Under the pieces are notes generated by a model. That model ran no database searches. It saw only the letters and a program-made list of their open reading frames with translations, and had not been told where the DNA came from. Made by a program: the position numbers and the translations under genes. 46,034 nt of DNA from Oscillospiraceae bacterium (GTDB lineage: Bacteria; Bacillota; Clostridia; Oscillospirales; UBA929), in NCBI GenBank assembly GCA_031254575.1, contig JAIRUE010000017.1:1-46034 (forward strand), in the 5' to 3' direction. This document shows, piece by piece, positions 16,866 through 24,808 of the stretch. Within the stretch, counting starts at the first letter, position 1. Each line of letters opens with the position of its first letter.

Positions 16866-19800
16866 ATGCAGACCCAAGTTAAAGCCCATAAAGTCAAAAG
16901 GCTCATATCCTTCAGCTTAGTCGTATGTCTGCTGTCAATGCTGGTCACATGGATACCGCAAAGCGCATCGGCGTACGCTCAAAACCTCGGCAATGTGATT
17001 TCGGCGTCCGTGAATGGGGATTTCATCACCATAATCATTGATAACGGGGCGGAACCGGGTGATGACATTTTGGAACTGCAAGTATGCGAAAGTGATATTC
17101 TGCGCGCAAATTACCGTCCAAACGGCGTCGCGTCAAGCCCATCCACCCCTATCATCGATCCCGGCCGGACATGGAGTCCTGTCGGGGCCGTCATTAACGT
17201 GACCACAAACCCGATGACAATCAATACGCCGGATATGCGTATTGAAATCAAGAAATACCCCTGCCGTATGACCGTGAAAAAAGCGGATGGGACGACACTG
17301 TTCTGGGAACCGGACAATACCGGCGTCTTCTATGAGGGGGTAAGGTTCGTCCGAAACTCGGGACATAATATGTACGGAGTTCACGGCTATTCCGCCAATG
17401 ACGGGAACGGCGATATTCTCCGCAACAACGCGACCAGAGCCGTGCGCGCCGGCCAGCAGGGGGATTCAGGCGGTCCGTTTATGTGGTCAACCGCCGGATA
17501 CGGCTTATTGGTGGACTCGGACGGCGGCTACGCTGTTCTGGAAGACTCGACAAATAAAATGGAGTTTTACTATGGCAATACCACCGAGGAAGGGCGCCGC
17601 TACTACAAAGACAATGTCGAGTATTACATAATGCTCGGCAACCCTGAGAGTATTATGGAAAACTTTGCCCATATTACCGGCGAATCCCCTTTAATGCCTG
17701 AGTGGTCGCTTGGTTTTTCAAATTACGAGTGGGGCATCAATCAGGCCGAGATGTACGACATGGTTGAAACGTACCGCGCCAAAAATATCCCGATCGACAG
17801 TTACGGGATAGATTATGAATGGAAAAGATACGGCCAGGACAATTACGGCGAGTTTACCTGGAATACGGCCAATTTCCCCGAGGCCTCGACAACACTGTTC
17901 CGGGACAATATGCTGTCGTTAGGCATGCGGCTGATCGGCATAACGAAGCCGCGTATCGTAACCCAGCTGTCAAACAACGCGTGGACGCAGCAAGGACTGG
18001 ACGCTCAGGCCGGAGGTTATTTCTATCCGGGGCATAACGCCTATACGGATTATTTTTATCCGGTCACCGTTCAGAGTATTGACCCCTATAAACCGGAGGT
18101 CCGCGATTGGTTTTGGCAGCATTCCATAGATGCCTATAATAAAGGGATCGTGGGATGGTGGAATGATGAAACGGATAAAGTGGCATCCAACGGAGCCAAT
18201 TACTGGTTTGGCAACTATACGACCTTGCATCTGTCGCAAGCTATGTATGAAGGCCAGCGCAGCTACACCAACGATCAGGTGCGCGTATGGCAGACCGGGC
18301 GGAATTATTATCCCGGCACACAGCGGTACGGCACGACGATGTGGTCGGGCGATGTTGGCATACAGTTTGAAATGGGCGAGAGCGTCTGGTGGGCCAGCGG
18401 CCTTGACGACCAAAAAGCCACAATGCTTTCCTCGATCAACAACGGGCAGATGAAATGGGGATCAGACAGCGGCGGCTTCAATTCCGAGGGGCAGGTGAAC
18501 CCCAGCCCCGAACTCTATACCCGCTGGCTCCAGCTGGCCTCGTTTTCATCGGTTTTCCGCGTGCACGGCAACTACAACCACCAGCGGCAGCCGTGGTATT
18601 ACGGGTTCACCGCGGAGGAGAGCTCCAAAGCAGCCATACAGCTCCGCTACTCCTTAATTCCTTACATGTATTCCTACGAGTATAAGGCTTTGGAAAAAGG
18701 AGTGGGCATGGTCAAGCCGCTGATGTTCGACTACCCGAACGATATAAACGTCGCCAACTATACGGACGCGTGGATGTTTGGGGATTGGCTGCTGGTCGCG
18801 CCGGTGACGGAACGGTACCAGACTACAAAGTGGATATACCTGCCTGCCGGGCAATGGATAGATTATAATACGGGCCTTGTGTACAATGGCGGCCAGTATA
18901 TTGCCTATTCGATCGACAACACCACTCTGACGGATATTCCGACGTTTATCAAAGCCGGCGCCATCATTCCCACTCAAAAGGTACTGAATTACGTTGACGA
19001 AGAGCCTGTCACGGAAATTTTCGTAGATATTTTTGCCGATAACGCAGCCAGCAGTTTCAACTTCTATGACGACGACGGAAATACCTACAACTACGAATCG
19101 GGGGATTACTTCAAACAGGTCATCACCGCGCAGGATAACGGCGCGAGCGGGATCAGCGTCAATTTCGGGAACAAAACCGGCACATACAGCACATCGGTTC
19201 AGTATTATTACGCAAAGATCCACGGGAAAGCCGCGCAGAACGTCACTGTTAACGGGACAGCGCAGCCGCAGAGGCTTGATTTCAACGCGCTGAAAGCGGC
19301 GCCGGGAGAAGGATATGCGGTTGGCAAGGATATTTACGGTGACGTAACATATGTCAAGGTTGCGGCAGGAACGGCGAAAAGCATTATCGCAACCGGCAGC
19401 GCCCCCGTCGCCGCGAGCGGCGCCTATTATGAGGCCGAGGACGCTTCCCTTTGGGGTTCCTCCATAGCGGGGAAAGCCGGATCGGGCAACAATCACTTGG
19501 GATACGCCGGTTGGGGGTTTGCCAACAATTTTGAGCAGAGCGGAGCCGCCGTCACGTTCTATGCCAACACGAAAGCCGGCGGCGACTTCCCGGTAGAGAT
19601 CCGCTACGCCAACGGCGATGCCGCAAGCAAGAAGATGAGCATCTATGTAAACGGGTCATATGCGGCACAGGGGACATTTGCCTCCACGGCAGACTGGTCT
19701 TCATGGAACACATTGACTCAAACGCTTCCGCTGACCTCCGGCGTCAATATTATCACCGTTCAATACGACGCTTCCAACGCGGATACCGGATACATGAACA

Positions 19801-20705
19801 TCGATAATATCTATGTGCCGTATTATCCCTCCGTCGCGCTGTACGAAGCCGAGTCGGCGGCGCTGCATAACGGAACGTCCCGTGCCACGGATCACTGGTT
19901 CTACTCAGGGTCGGGGTTCGCGGAGGGTCTTCAGGCGGCCGGGGCCGAGGTTGAGTTTCGGGATATCGCCGTGCCGGGCGCTGGCACTTACGAGGTCAGC
20001 CTCCGGTATGCCAACGGGAACAACGCGGCGCGCACACTGAACGTCTATGTCAATGGGGCATTTTATACACAGGCCTCGCTGCCCGGTCTCGGTTCCAACT
20101 GGAATACATGGGGCACATGGACACAAAACATGTCGCTGCGGCAGGGGCAAAACACAATTTCCTTTAAGTTTGACTCCGGAAACTCCGGCTTTGTAAATAT
20201 CGATTCCCTTGAGGTAAAGCTGATATCCGGAGCGCCCCGTTCCGAGGTCAATCTGCTTGACAACGGAGGATTTGAACGGCCAACATGGCACTCCTCCAAC
20301 TGGACTGAATGGCATCCGGGGGGACAGGCAATCGCGTATGGCGTCGACCAAGGCATTGGGTCCAATCCTCCGGAAGCCGCGCGGGAAGGCGACAAACGCG
20401 CCTATTTTTACAGTCCCGGCGCTTATCAGCAAAGTATCCATCAAGATGTCAACGTCTCAAACGGCGTTTACAGGATTGAGTTCTGGGCTAAGAATTACGG
20501 TGCGGCGCCGAGCATCGCGCGCGCGGAAATAGCTGTCCAGGGAAGCGCCGCACAGTACGTCAATATTAGCCAATCGTCTGAGTGGAGGCATTATAGTCTC
20601 GATAATATAACCGCAAACGGAAGCGTTGACATTGGCTTCTATGTAAACTCTCCCGGCGGGACCATCATTCATATTGACGGCGTGAGGTTGATTAAGGTGA
20701 GTTAA
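16866..20705 (+). CDS. Secreted multidomain GH31 alpha-glucosyltransferase/glucosidase with CBM35 domains
   Basis: A 1279-residue enzyme. AAAGGAG at 16851-16857 sets the ATG at 16866, giving a signal peptide ending ASAYA; an in-frame start upstream (16749) lacks such support. An N-terminal sandwich leads into the GH31 barrel. The probable nucleophile is D434 in GWWNDETDK and the acid/base D534 in WGSDSGGF. Beta domains follow. Then come two CBM35-like domains (about 853-985, starting YYEAEDASL, and 990-1120, starting LYEAESAAL) and a C-terminal CBM4/9/61-like module (1128-1279, starting NLLDNGGFE). The architecture and GH66 neighbour recall the Paenibacillus 6-alpha-glucosyltransferase that makes isomalto-chains from starch for CITase, and related enzymes of the cyclic tetrasaccharide pathway. 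Transferase rather than plain glucosidase activity is an inference. Confidence 0.87.
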   Translation: MQTQVKAHKVKRLISFSLVVCLLSMLVTWIPQSASAYAQNLGNVISASVNGDFITIIIDNGAEPGDDILELQVCESDILRANYRPNGVASSPSTPIIDPGRTWSPVGAVINVTTNPMTINTPDMRIEIKKYPCRMTVKKADGTTLFWEPDNTGVFYEGVRFVRNSGHNMYGVHGYSANDGNGDILRNNATRAVRAGQQGDSGGPFMWSTAGYGLLVDSDGGYAVLEDSTNKMEFYYGNTTEEGRRYYKDNVEYYIMLGNPESIMENFAHITGESPLMPEWSLGFSNYEWGINQAEMYDMVETYRAKNIPIDSYGIDYEWKRYGQDNYGEFTWNTANFPEASTTLFRDNMLSLGMRLIGITKPRIVTQLSNNAWTQQGLDAQAGGYFYPGHNAYTDYFYPVTVQSIDPYKPEVRDWFWQHSIDAYNKGIVGWWNDETDKVASNGANYWFGNYTTLHLSQAMYEGQRSYTNDQVRVWQTGRNYYPGTQRYGTTMWSGDVGIQFEMGESVWWASGLDDQKATMLSSINNGQMKWGSDSGGFNSEGQVNPSPELYTRWLQLASFSSVFRVHGNYNHQRQPWYYGFTAEESSKAAIQLRYSLIPYMYSYEYKALEKGVGMVKPLMFDYPNDINVANYTDAWMFGDWLLVAPVTERYQTTKWIYLPAGQWIDYNTGLVYNGGQYIAYSIDNTTLTDIPTFIKAGAIIPTQKVLNYVDEEPVTEIFVDIFADNAASSFNFYDDDGNTYNYESGDYFKQVITAQDNGASGISVNFGNKTGTYSTSVQYYYAKIHGKAAQNVTVNGTAQPQRLDFNALKAAPGEGYAVGKDIYGDVTYVKVAAGTAKSIIATGSAPVAASGAYYEAEDASLWGSSIAGKAGSGNNHLGYAGWGFANNFEQSGAAVTFYANTKAGGDFPVEIRYANGDAASKKMSIYVNGSYAAQGTFASTADWSSWNTLTQTLPLTSGVNIITVQYDASNADTGYMNIDNIYVPYYPSVALYEAESAALHNGTSRATDHWFYSGSGFAEGLQAAGAEVEFRDIAVPGAGTYEVSLRYANGNNAARTLNVYVNGAFYTQASLPGLGSNWNTWGTWTQNMSLRQGQNTISFKFDSGNSGFVNIDSLEVKLISGAPRSEVNLLDNGGFERPTWHSSNWTEWHPGGQAIAYGVDQGIGSNPPEAAREGDKRAYFYSPGAYQQSIHQDVNVSNGVYRIEFWAKNYGAAPSIARAEIAVQGSAAQYVNISQSSEWRHYSLDNITANGSVDIGFYVNSPGGTIIHIDGVRLIKVS

Positions 20706-20720
20706 GCGGGTTCTCAGAAA

Positions 20721-20750
20721 CCGGGGCGGGGTCCATTTACCCCGCCCCGG
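20721..20750 (+). terminator. Strong GC hairpin after the GH31 gene
   Basis: A perfect 12-bp stem (CCGGGGCGGGGT / ACCCCGCCCCGG) with a 6-base loop begins 16 bases after the GH31 stop. No U-tract follows, so it may be a Rho-independent-like terminator of reduced strength or an mRNA 3'-end stabiliser that lowers read-through into the CBM21 gene. Confidence 0.6.
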
Positions 20751-20844
20751 TCAGGACAAACCGGTTATTGATGTTCTGACATCTTTCAGTCGCTTGCCAG
20801 GGCACACGCGGTGTGTTTATCAAAAACCAAAGGAGGAGCTTTTC

Positions 20845-21630
20845 ATGTCCAAAAGAAGATTAGTAAGAACCGCAACCCTTTTTATCTCTGTTGTCTTTGC
20901 CGTGGCAATGTGCGTTGCCGTTGTGCCGCCCGCTGTCGCGGTAACCGCTGAGGTGAGCCTGATCTATGCGAAGACATATACATTGTCGTCGGGAGGCGTT
21001 CCGCCATACAGCTTTAACGCGGGAGCGACCGGATATGTCGAAGTGGAGAATCTTGCCCCTAATAAAACAGTGACCGTCTTTTACAGTTTCGACGGAAATA
21101 CGTGGCTTTCCGTTGCCGCCGTGTATGTAGGCCCGACTTATGGAAATAAAGAGGCGTGGGCTTTCACAACGAGCCACATAAATTCGGGTTACAGAGGAAC
21201 CGTTACGGTTTACCTGGCTATTAGATACGATGTGCCCGGGCAGACATACTGGGATAACAACGGCGGACAGAATTATACCGTATACTCGGGCGGATGGGGA
21301 GCCGCGGAAAGGGTCGCGTTTGGCAGCGGCGCTCTCTTTGTCCGGAGTTACGGCGCGTCAGACACGTTGACCGGAAGTGTCGTGCTGGCTAATCTGGCTT
21401 ATCAAAAAACGGTAATAGTTCGCTATACCACCAATGGATGGGCGTCTTATACCGATATATACGCGACGTATGGCGGCAGCAATAATTCCGACAATACGGA
21501 AATCTGGAACTTCCAATCGGGGCAGTTACCGGTCAATTGGAATGAGATCGAGTTTGCGGTCTTGTACACAGTAAACGGAAATGATTATTGGGACAATAAT
21601 TTTGGCGCAAATTATGCTATAGGGAACTGA
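20845..21630 (+). CDS. Secreted tandem CBM21-type starch-binding protein
   Basis: A 261-residue protein. AGGAGG at 20831 sets the ATG at 20845, giving a signal peptide ending AVAVTA. The rest is two copies of a domain of about 105 residues. Each has an N-terminal beta strand, an xNLAPNKTVTVFYSFDGNTW / ANLAYQKTVIVRYTTNGW block, and the closing motif YWDNNGGQNY / YWDNNFGANY, which is the hallmark of CBM21 (related to CBM53). There is no catalytic domain, wall anchor or membrane helix. CBM21 binds starch-type alpha-1,4/1,6-glucan and is best known from fungal glucoamylases and from glycogen-targeting subunits of protein phosphatase 1. Next to GH31 and GH66 it points to starch as the entry substrate. 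It may be released, or held through the glycan. Confidence 0.85.
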   Translation: MSKRRLVRTATLFISVVFAVAMCVAVVPPAVAVTAEVSLIYAKTYTLSSGGVPPYSFNAGATGYVEVENLAPNKTVTVFYSFDGNTWLSVAAVYVGPTYGNKEAWAFTTSHINSGYRGTVTVYLAIRYDVPGQTYWDNNGGQNYTVYSGGWGAAERVAFGSGALFVRSYGASDTLTGSVVLANLAYQKTVIVRYTTNGWASYTDIYATYGGSNNSDNTEIWNFQSGQLPVNWNEIEFAVLYTVNGNDYWDNNFGANYAIGN

Positions 21631-21652
21631 TGGATGAACAGCGGGGAGCCCT

Positions 21653-21784
21653 TGACAAGAAGTATTCAACTCTAGTAATTTTGTTTGGCGCGATTTACTG
21701 AAACAAAGCAATCCGCAAGAGTGGGATACCGTATCGCAGCTCGTTGTCAAAGGTTTTTCGCAGATTGCCAAAAAACTTATCTAA
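21653..21784 (+). pseudogene. Possible 3' remnant of an unknown gene
   Basis: After a TGA at 21650-21652, a frame of about 43 codons reads QEVFNSSNFVWRDLLKQ then SNPQEWDTVSQLVVKGFSQIAKKLI and stops at TAA 21782-21784. It looks like a soluble helical C-terminus and is protein-like in composition, but has no start codon or ribosome site. I do not recognise the family. It may be chance. Confidence 0.3.
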
Positions 21785-21787
21785 CAG

Positions 21788-21812
21788 GCGGCTTCTCGAA
21801 ATGGGGGGCCGC
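21788..21812 (+). terminator. Hairpin (weak terminator candidate)
   Basis: GCGGCTTCTC and GGGGGGCCGC pair over 10 positions with three G-U pairs, around a GAAAT loop. It lies 4 bases after the stop of the possible gene remnant. There is no U-tract, so termination is uncertain. Confidence 0.35.
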
Positions 21813-21835
21813 TTCGCATATCCGCAAAATTTCTA

Positions 21836-21864
21836 TTGACATTCGGGTTTACTGCCGTTAAACT
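21836..21864 (+). promoter_or_regulatory. Sigma-A-type promoter with no protein gene downstream
   Basis: TTGACA (21836-21841), a 17-base spacer and TAAACT (21859-21864) fit a vegetative promoter on the plus strand. Transcription would start near 21871, but no plus-strand gene follows; the next gene is the opposing GH16. Confidence 0.5.
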
Positions 21865-21870
21865 AATAAC

Positions 21871-21932
21871 CGGTCTATATTTTTTCCAGGTTCTCTCGCA
21901 AGGCGGCAGTATATCGCAGCCTTGATTTTTTT
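21871..21932 (+). ncRNA. Candidate small RNA of about 60 nt
   Basis: Predicted from the promoter just upstream and an intrinsic terminator at 21899-21932 (stem CAAGGC / GCCTTG, then seven T). The transcript would be too short for a protein and has no ribosome site. It could equally be a leftover attenuator of a lost gene. Confidence 0.3.
21899..21932 (+). terminator. Intrinsic terminator
   Basis: A 6-bp stem CAAGGC (21899-21904) / GCCTTG (21919-21924), with a possible inner GC pair extension, is followed by A and then seven T (21926-21932). It points along the plus strand. Confidence 0.5.
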
Positions 21933-22111
21933 GTTGTCAGCTATTTTCATATACCCCCGTTAAAAATTTTCCGCAAAGTTAGCGAACCTCCAGGTGAGGT
22001 TGCCCGGAAAGACCAAAACCCGCTCAATCGGGGCGTTTACTATATCCCTGGGCGCTGCCGTATCGCTTAAAGCATTTTCGGCGAGGGCTTAATACGCCGT
22101 TTTTGCCGGAA

Positions 22112-22837
22112 TTACCGATAGATTCTGACGCTTTCGATCTCCATGGACTGCGGCAGGCACCCCTCGTCCGGTTCGCCGCCCAAGCCCCCGCCGAACGCGA
22201 GGTTCAGCAGCAGGAAAAACGGCGCGTTGAACGGCCAGCCGGAGACATCCCGTTCCCGTCCGCCGTCCCCGTTGCGCCAGATTACGGCGGTCTCGCCGTC
22301 AAACAGAAAGGCAATCTCGTCCTCCTTCCAGTCGACGCCGTACAGATGAAACGAGTCCGATACGCCGCCGAAACGGCGGGCCTCGGTCAAGTGGGTGCCG
22401 ATGACGTGGTTATACCTTTTGCTGTGCAGGGAGAAAAGGATGTCGTCCTGCCTCCGCCCGACATGCTCCATCACGTCGATCTCGCCGCAGGCAGGCCAGC
22501 CGCTCTCGCGGATGCCGCTCCCGAGCATCCAGACGGCGGGCCACGTCCCGGCGCCGGACGGCAGCTTTGCCGAAACCTCCAGCCGCCCGTACTGCCACGA
22601 AAAACGGCTGTTCAGTCTTGCCGAGGTGTAACGGCAGTCCCCGAAATCCTCCCGGCGCAGCCTGATGGCGAGCCTGCCGCCGGAGACCCAGGCGTTGGCC
22701 GTTTCCGGGTCCGTCCGGCCGGTATGGTATTGCAGCTCGCGGTTGCCCCAGCCGTGCCCGCCCGTCTGAAAACTCCACTTTTCGGGGTCAGGCGGGCCTT
22801 CGTAGGTAAATTCGTCGCCCCACAGAAGCGATGGCAT
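22112..22837 (-). CDS. Cytoplasmic GH16 beta-1,3-glucanase (laminarinase-type)
   Basis: A 241-residue protein. The start at 22837 (MPSLLWGDEF) is supported by GGAGGGG six bases upstream; longer in-frame starts would place that site inside the gene. The whole protein is one GH16 jelly roll: WGDEFTYEG at the N-terminus, GRLEVSAKLP, TWPAVWML, and the catalytic GEIDVMEHVG with E119 (nucleophile), D121 and E124 (acid/base). There is no signal peptide, lipobox or membrane helix, so it should act inside the cell on imported oligosaccharides, which is unusual for GH16. It is related to the GH16 half of the 35812 lipoprotein (DEFDYEGPPDP versus DEFTYEGPPDP). It is divergent from the region B operon and shares its control region. 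Confidence 0.9.
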   Translation of the reverse strand: MPSLLWGDEFTYEGPPDPEKWSFQTGGHGWGNRELQYHTGRTDPETANAWVSGGRLAIRLRREDFGDCRYTSARLNSRFSWQYGRLEVSAKLPSGAGTWPAVWMLGSGIRESGWPACGEIDVMEHVGRRQDDILFSLHSKRYNHVIGTHLTEARRFGGVSDSFHLYGVDWKEDEIAFLFDGETAVIWRNGDGGRERDVSGWPFNAPFFLLLNLAFGGGLGGEPDEGCLPQSMEIESVRIYR

Positions 22838-22866
22838 AAAAACCCCTCCGGTCATATTTGAAATTA

Positions 22867-22895
22867 AGTATACAAAATCCACAAAATAAATGCAA
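22867..22895 (-). promoter_or_regulatory. Promoter of the cytoplasmic GH16 gene
   Basis: On the minus strand TTGCAT (22890-22895), a 17-base spacer and TATACT (22867-22872) lie about 30 bases upstream of the GH16 start. Good -10, fair -35. Confidence 0.6.
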
Positions 22896-22911
22896 TAGGA
22901 GCCGCCGGATT

Positions 22912-22940
22912 TTGTCAAACTGTCGAAAGAATATTGACAA
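22912..22940. promoter_or_regulatory. Inverted repeat in the divergent control region (candidate operator)
   Basis: TTGTCAA (22912-22918) and TTGACAA (22934-22940) form a perfect 7-bp inverted repeat with a 15-bp gap. The right arm covers the -35 box of the operon promoter, so a bound dimer could block it. The regulator is unknown. Confidence 0.4.
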
Positions 22941-22962
22941 ACCCGATAAGAAGTGCTATACT
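22934..22962 (+). promoter_or_regulatory. Consensus sigma-A promoter of the region B operon
   Basis: TTGACA (22934-22939), exactly 17 bases, then TATACT (22957-22962). This is the best promoter match in the window. The start would be near 22969, giving a leader of about 45 bases before the lipoprotein gene. It probably drives the whole run of genes to 40028 or beyond. Confidence 0.8.
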
Positions 22963-23013
22963 TAAAATACCATTGGCGGGCATGGCCCCCAAGTAAATTT
23001 AGGAGGAGAGAAT

Positions 23014-24726
23014 ATGATCAGGAAACTCAGTCTGCTGCTTGCGCTTCTGATGCTTCTGACCCTCGCGTGCGCCTGCGCGGGCACGCCCGAGGACAGCGGA
23101 GCGGGAAGTCCAAGCGCGAACCCCCCGGCTGGAGGAACCTCCGACGGCGGCGGCGGCGACGGCGGCGGCGACATCGACACCGACGAGGGCTGGACCGGCG
23201 ATTATGAGGACTATATCCCGCCCGCCGCGGACGTCAGCGCCGAACTGACGATTATGATGTGGGCCGGCGACGGCTCCTACATGCAGGACATCGGGCACAA
23301 GGACTACGCGCCCGAGGATCTGACCGGGCAGAACCAGGCCGCGGCCTACGCCGTCGCCAAGGAGTTCAACAAACTCTACCCCAACGTGAAAATCAATATC
23401 TTCGCCAAGCAGGACGACCCCGACAGCGACGATATGCTGTGGGCGCAGCACATCGAGAACTTCCGCGCCGAATACGGCAAATATCCCGATTTCTATGCCG
23501 CCACCGACATCCCCGGCGACATCAAGAAGGGGATGTGCGCCGACATTTCCATCTTTGAGAACGATCCGGTCTACCGCTCGTTCAACAAAAGCGTCCTTGA
23601 GCTGGCGAATTACGGCGGCCGCCAGTTTGCCCTGCCGCAGTTTATGCAGCCGTGGGGCGTCTATGTCAACAAGACGCTCGCCGAGAGCAACAACATCGAC
23701 ATCCCCGGACCCAACTGGACGATAGACGAATATACCTCCTTCGTTTCCCACTCCTCCCCCGCCGACTGGTGGTACGGCGCGATGGACTGCCCGCTCGATT
23801 TCCTGCGCACCGGCTCCAAGGGCTTCGCCTACAGCCTGACGACCCGCGGGGACGGCGATCCCTATGTCAACCTTGCCACGGAGGAATTTTATAAACTGAT
23901 GGAGTATGTCTCCAAATGGTCCGGCCACGCGGTCTGGCCGCAGAACGACCTCGGCAATACCCCGGAGGGCTTTATGGACGAGTACTGGTGGTGGAGCTAC
24001 CGCTTCTTCCAGCAGGGCCGCCTGCTGACCCTCGACGGCGATCCCTGGATGATGGGCGACCAGGCCAATCCCGACCCCGAATCCTTCTACTACGTTTCAT
24101 GGGATTGGGACATCTATCCCCGCCCGTCGACCGCCGAGCTGGGCAACACCGTCGGCGTGGTCTTTGACCCGTTCGCCATTCACAACTACTACGCGGACCC
24201 CGGCGTGAGCGAAGAGGACGCCTACGCCAAATTGCAGATCGCCTACGAGTTCGCCAAGTTCTGGTGCGCCGACACCCGCGCGTGGAAAGCCCGCGCTGAG
24301 CAGATGTGGACCGACCAGGGAGCGATTAAAACGGCTTTGAACGACTCCCTGCCGATGGTGGTAGGAAAAGCCTTTGACGAGCAGATGGAGATCTTTTATT
24401 CCACCGCGACCCACCAGCGCTTTGCCGATAAAGCCAAGATGCCCGGCTTCCAGAAGGTCCTCGAGCTGTGGGAGAACGGCGACATCTGGGACGTCTCCGA
24501 CAAGGCCTATCCGTGGAGGTATGAGAGCGAGGGCAGCGTCAGGGAGATCCTGTTTGAGTACCTGAATTCATGGGACCCCGATGTCAACGGCGGCGCGCGC
24601 CGCACCGACGCCAACTGGATCGACAACATCAAAGCCCGCATGCCCGATTGGAACAGAGAGTTCAACGAGCGTTGGGTCAACGAGTTCAAGGCGATCGACG
24701 ACGCGCTGAATAAATACTATAAATAA
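23014..24726 (+). CDS. ABC transporter sugar-binding lipoprotein (module B)
   Basis: A 570-residue solute-binding protein at the head of the operon. It has a lipoprotein signal (MIRKLSLLLALLMLLTLAC) and a Gly/Asp-rich linker, then a family 1 binding domain beginning ELTIMMWAGDGS. AGGAGGAGA at 23001 precedes the ATG. It is rich in Trp and Tyr (DWWYGAMDCP, DEYWWWSYRFF, YYVSWDWDIYPRP), as expected for stacking on long sugars. It holds the same place as the 685 gene of module A but is longer and only distantly similar, which fits different ligands. The surrounding GH16, GH30 and GH3 genes point to beta-1,3/1,6-gluco-oligosaccharides; that specificity is inferred from context. Confidence 0.9.
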   Translation: MIRKLSLLLALLMLLTLACACAGTPEDSGAGSPSANPPAGGTSDGGGGDGGGDIDTDEGWTGDYEDYIPPAADVSAELTIMMWAGDGSYMQDIGHKDYAPEDLTGQNQAAAYAVAKEFNKLYPNVKINIFAKQDDPDSDDMLWAQHIENFRAEYGKYPDFYAATDIPGDIKKGMCADISIFENDPVYRSFNKSVLELANYGGRQFALPQFMQPWGVYVNKTLAESNNIDIPGPNWTIDEYTSFVSHSSPADWWYGAMDCPLDFLRTGSKGFAYSLTTRGDGDPYVNLATEEFYKLMEYVSKWSGHAVWPQNDLGNTPEGFMDEYWWWSYRFFQQGRLLTLDGDPWMMGDQANPDPESFYYVSWDWDIYPRPSTAELGNTVGVVFDPFAIHNYYADPGVSEEDAYAKLQIAYEFAKFWCADTRAWKARAEQMWTDQGAIKTALNDSLPMVVGKAFDEQMEIFYSTATHQRFADKAKMPGFQKVLELWENGDIWDVSDKAYPWRYESEGSVREILFEYLNSWDPDVNGGARRTDANWIDNIKARMPDWNREFNERWVNEFKAIDDALNKYYK

Positions 24727-24737
24727 ACGGAAATTCA

Positions 24738-24771
24738 CCGGCGGGGCGCGGAATCCTCCGTGCCCCACCGG
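24738..24771 (+). other. Strong intergenic hairpin after the binding-protein gene
   Basis: A 15-position stem (one mismatch, one G-U pair) with an ATCC loop begins 11 bases after the lipoprotein stop, with no U-tract. It is well placed to protect the binding-protein mRNA end and partly stop transcription, giving more receptor than permease. Confidence 0.55.
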
Positions 24772-24808
24772 AATGTCCCGGCATCCCGGCAATGTGTGAG
24801 GTGGGACG

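Larger units (their letters stand above)
21631..22111. other. Gene-free stretch between regions A and B
   Basis: 481 bp between the CBM21 gene (plus) and the GH16 gene (minus). It contains a possible 3' gene remnant, a GC hairpin, a consensus promoter followed within about 70 bases by an intrinsic terminator, and a small stem at 21985-22001 (AACCTC / GAGGTT); the main items are listed separately. It is clearly richer in A and T than the region to its right and marks the composition change between the two loci. Confidence 0.6.

Noticed and set aside
23140..23175. GGC/GAC repeats in the module B receptor gene as a microsatellite
   Set aside because: They encode the Gly/Asp-rich flexible linker after the lipidated cysteine, which is ordinary for such lipoproteins.
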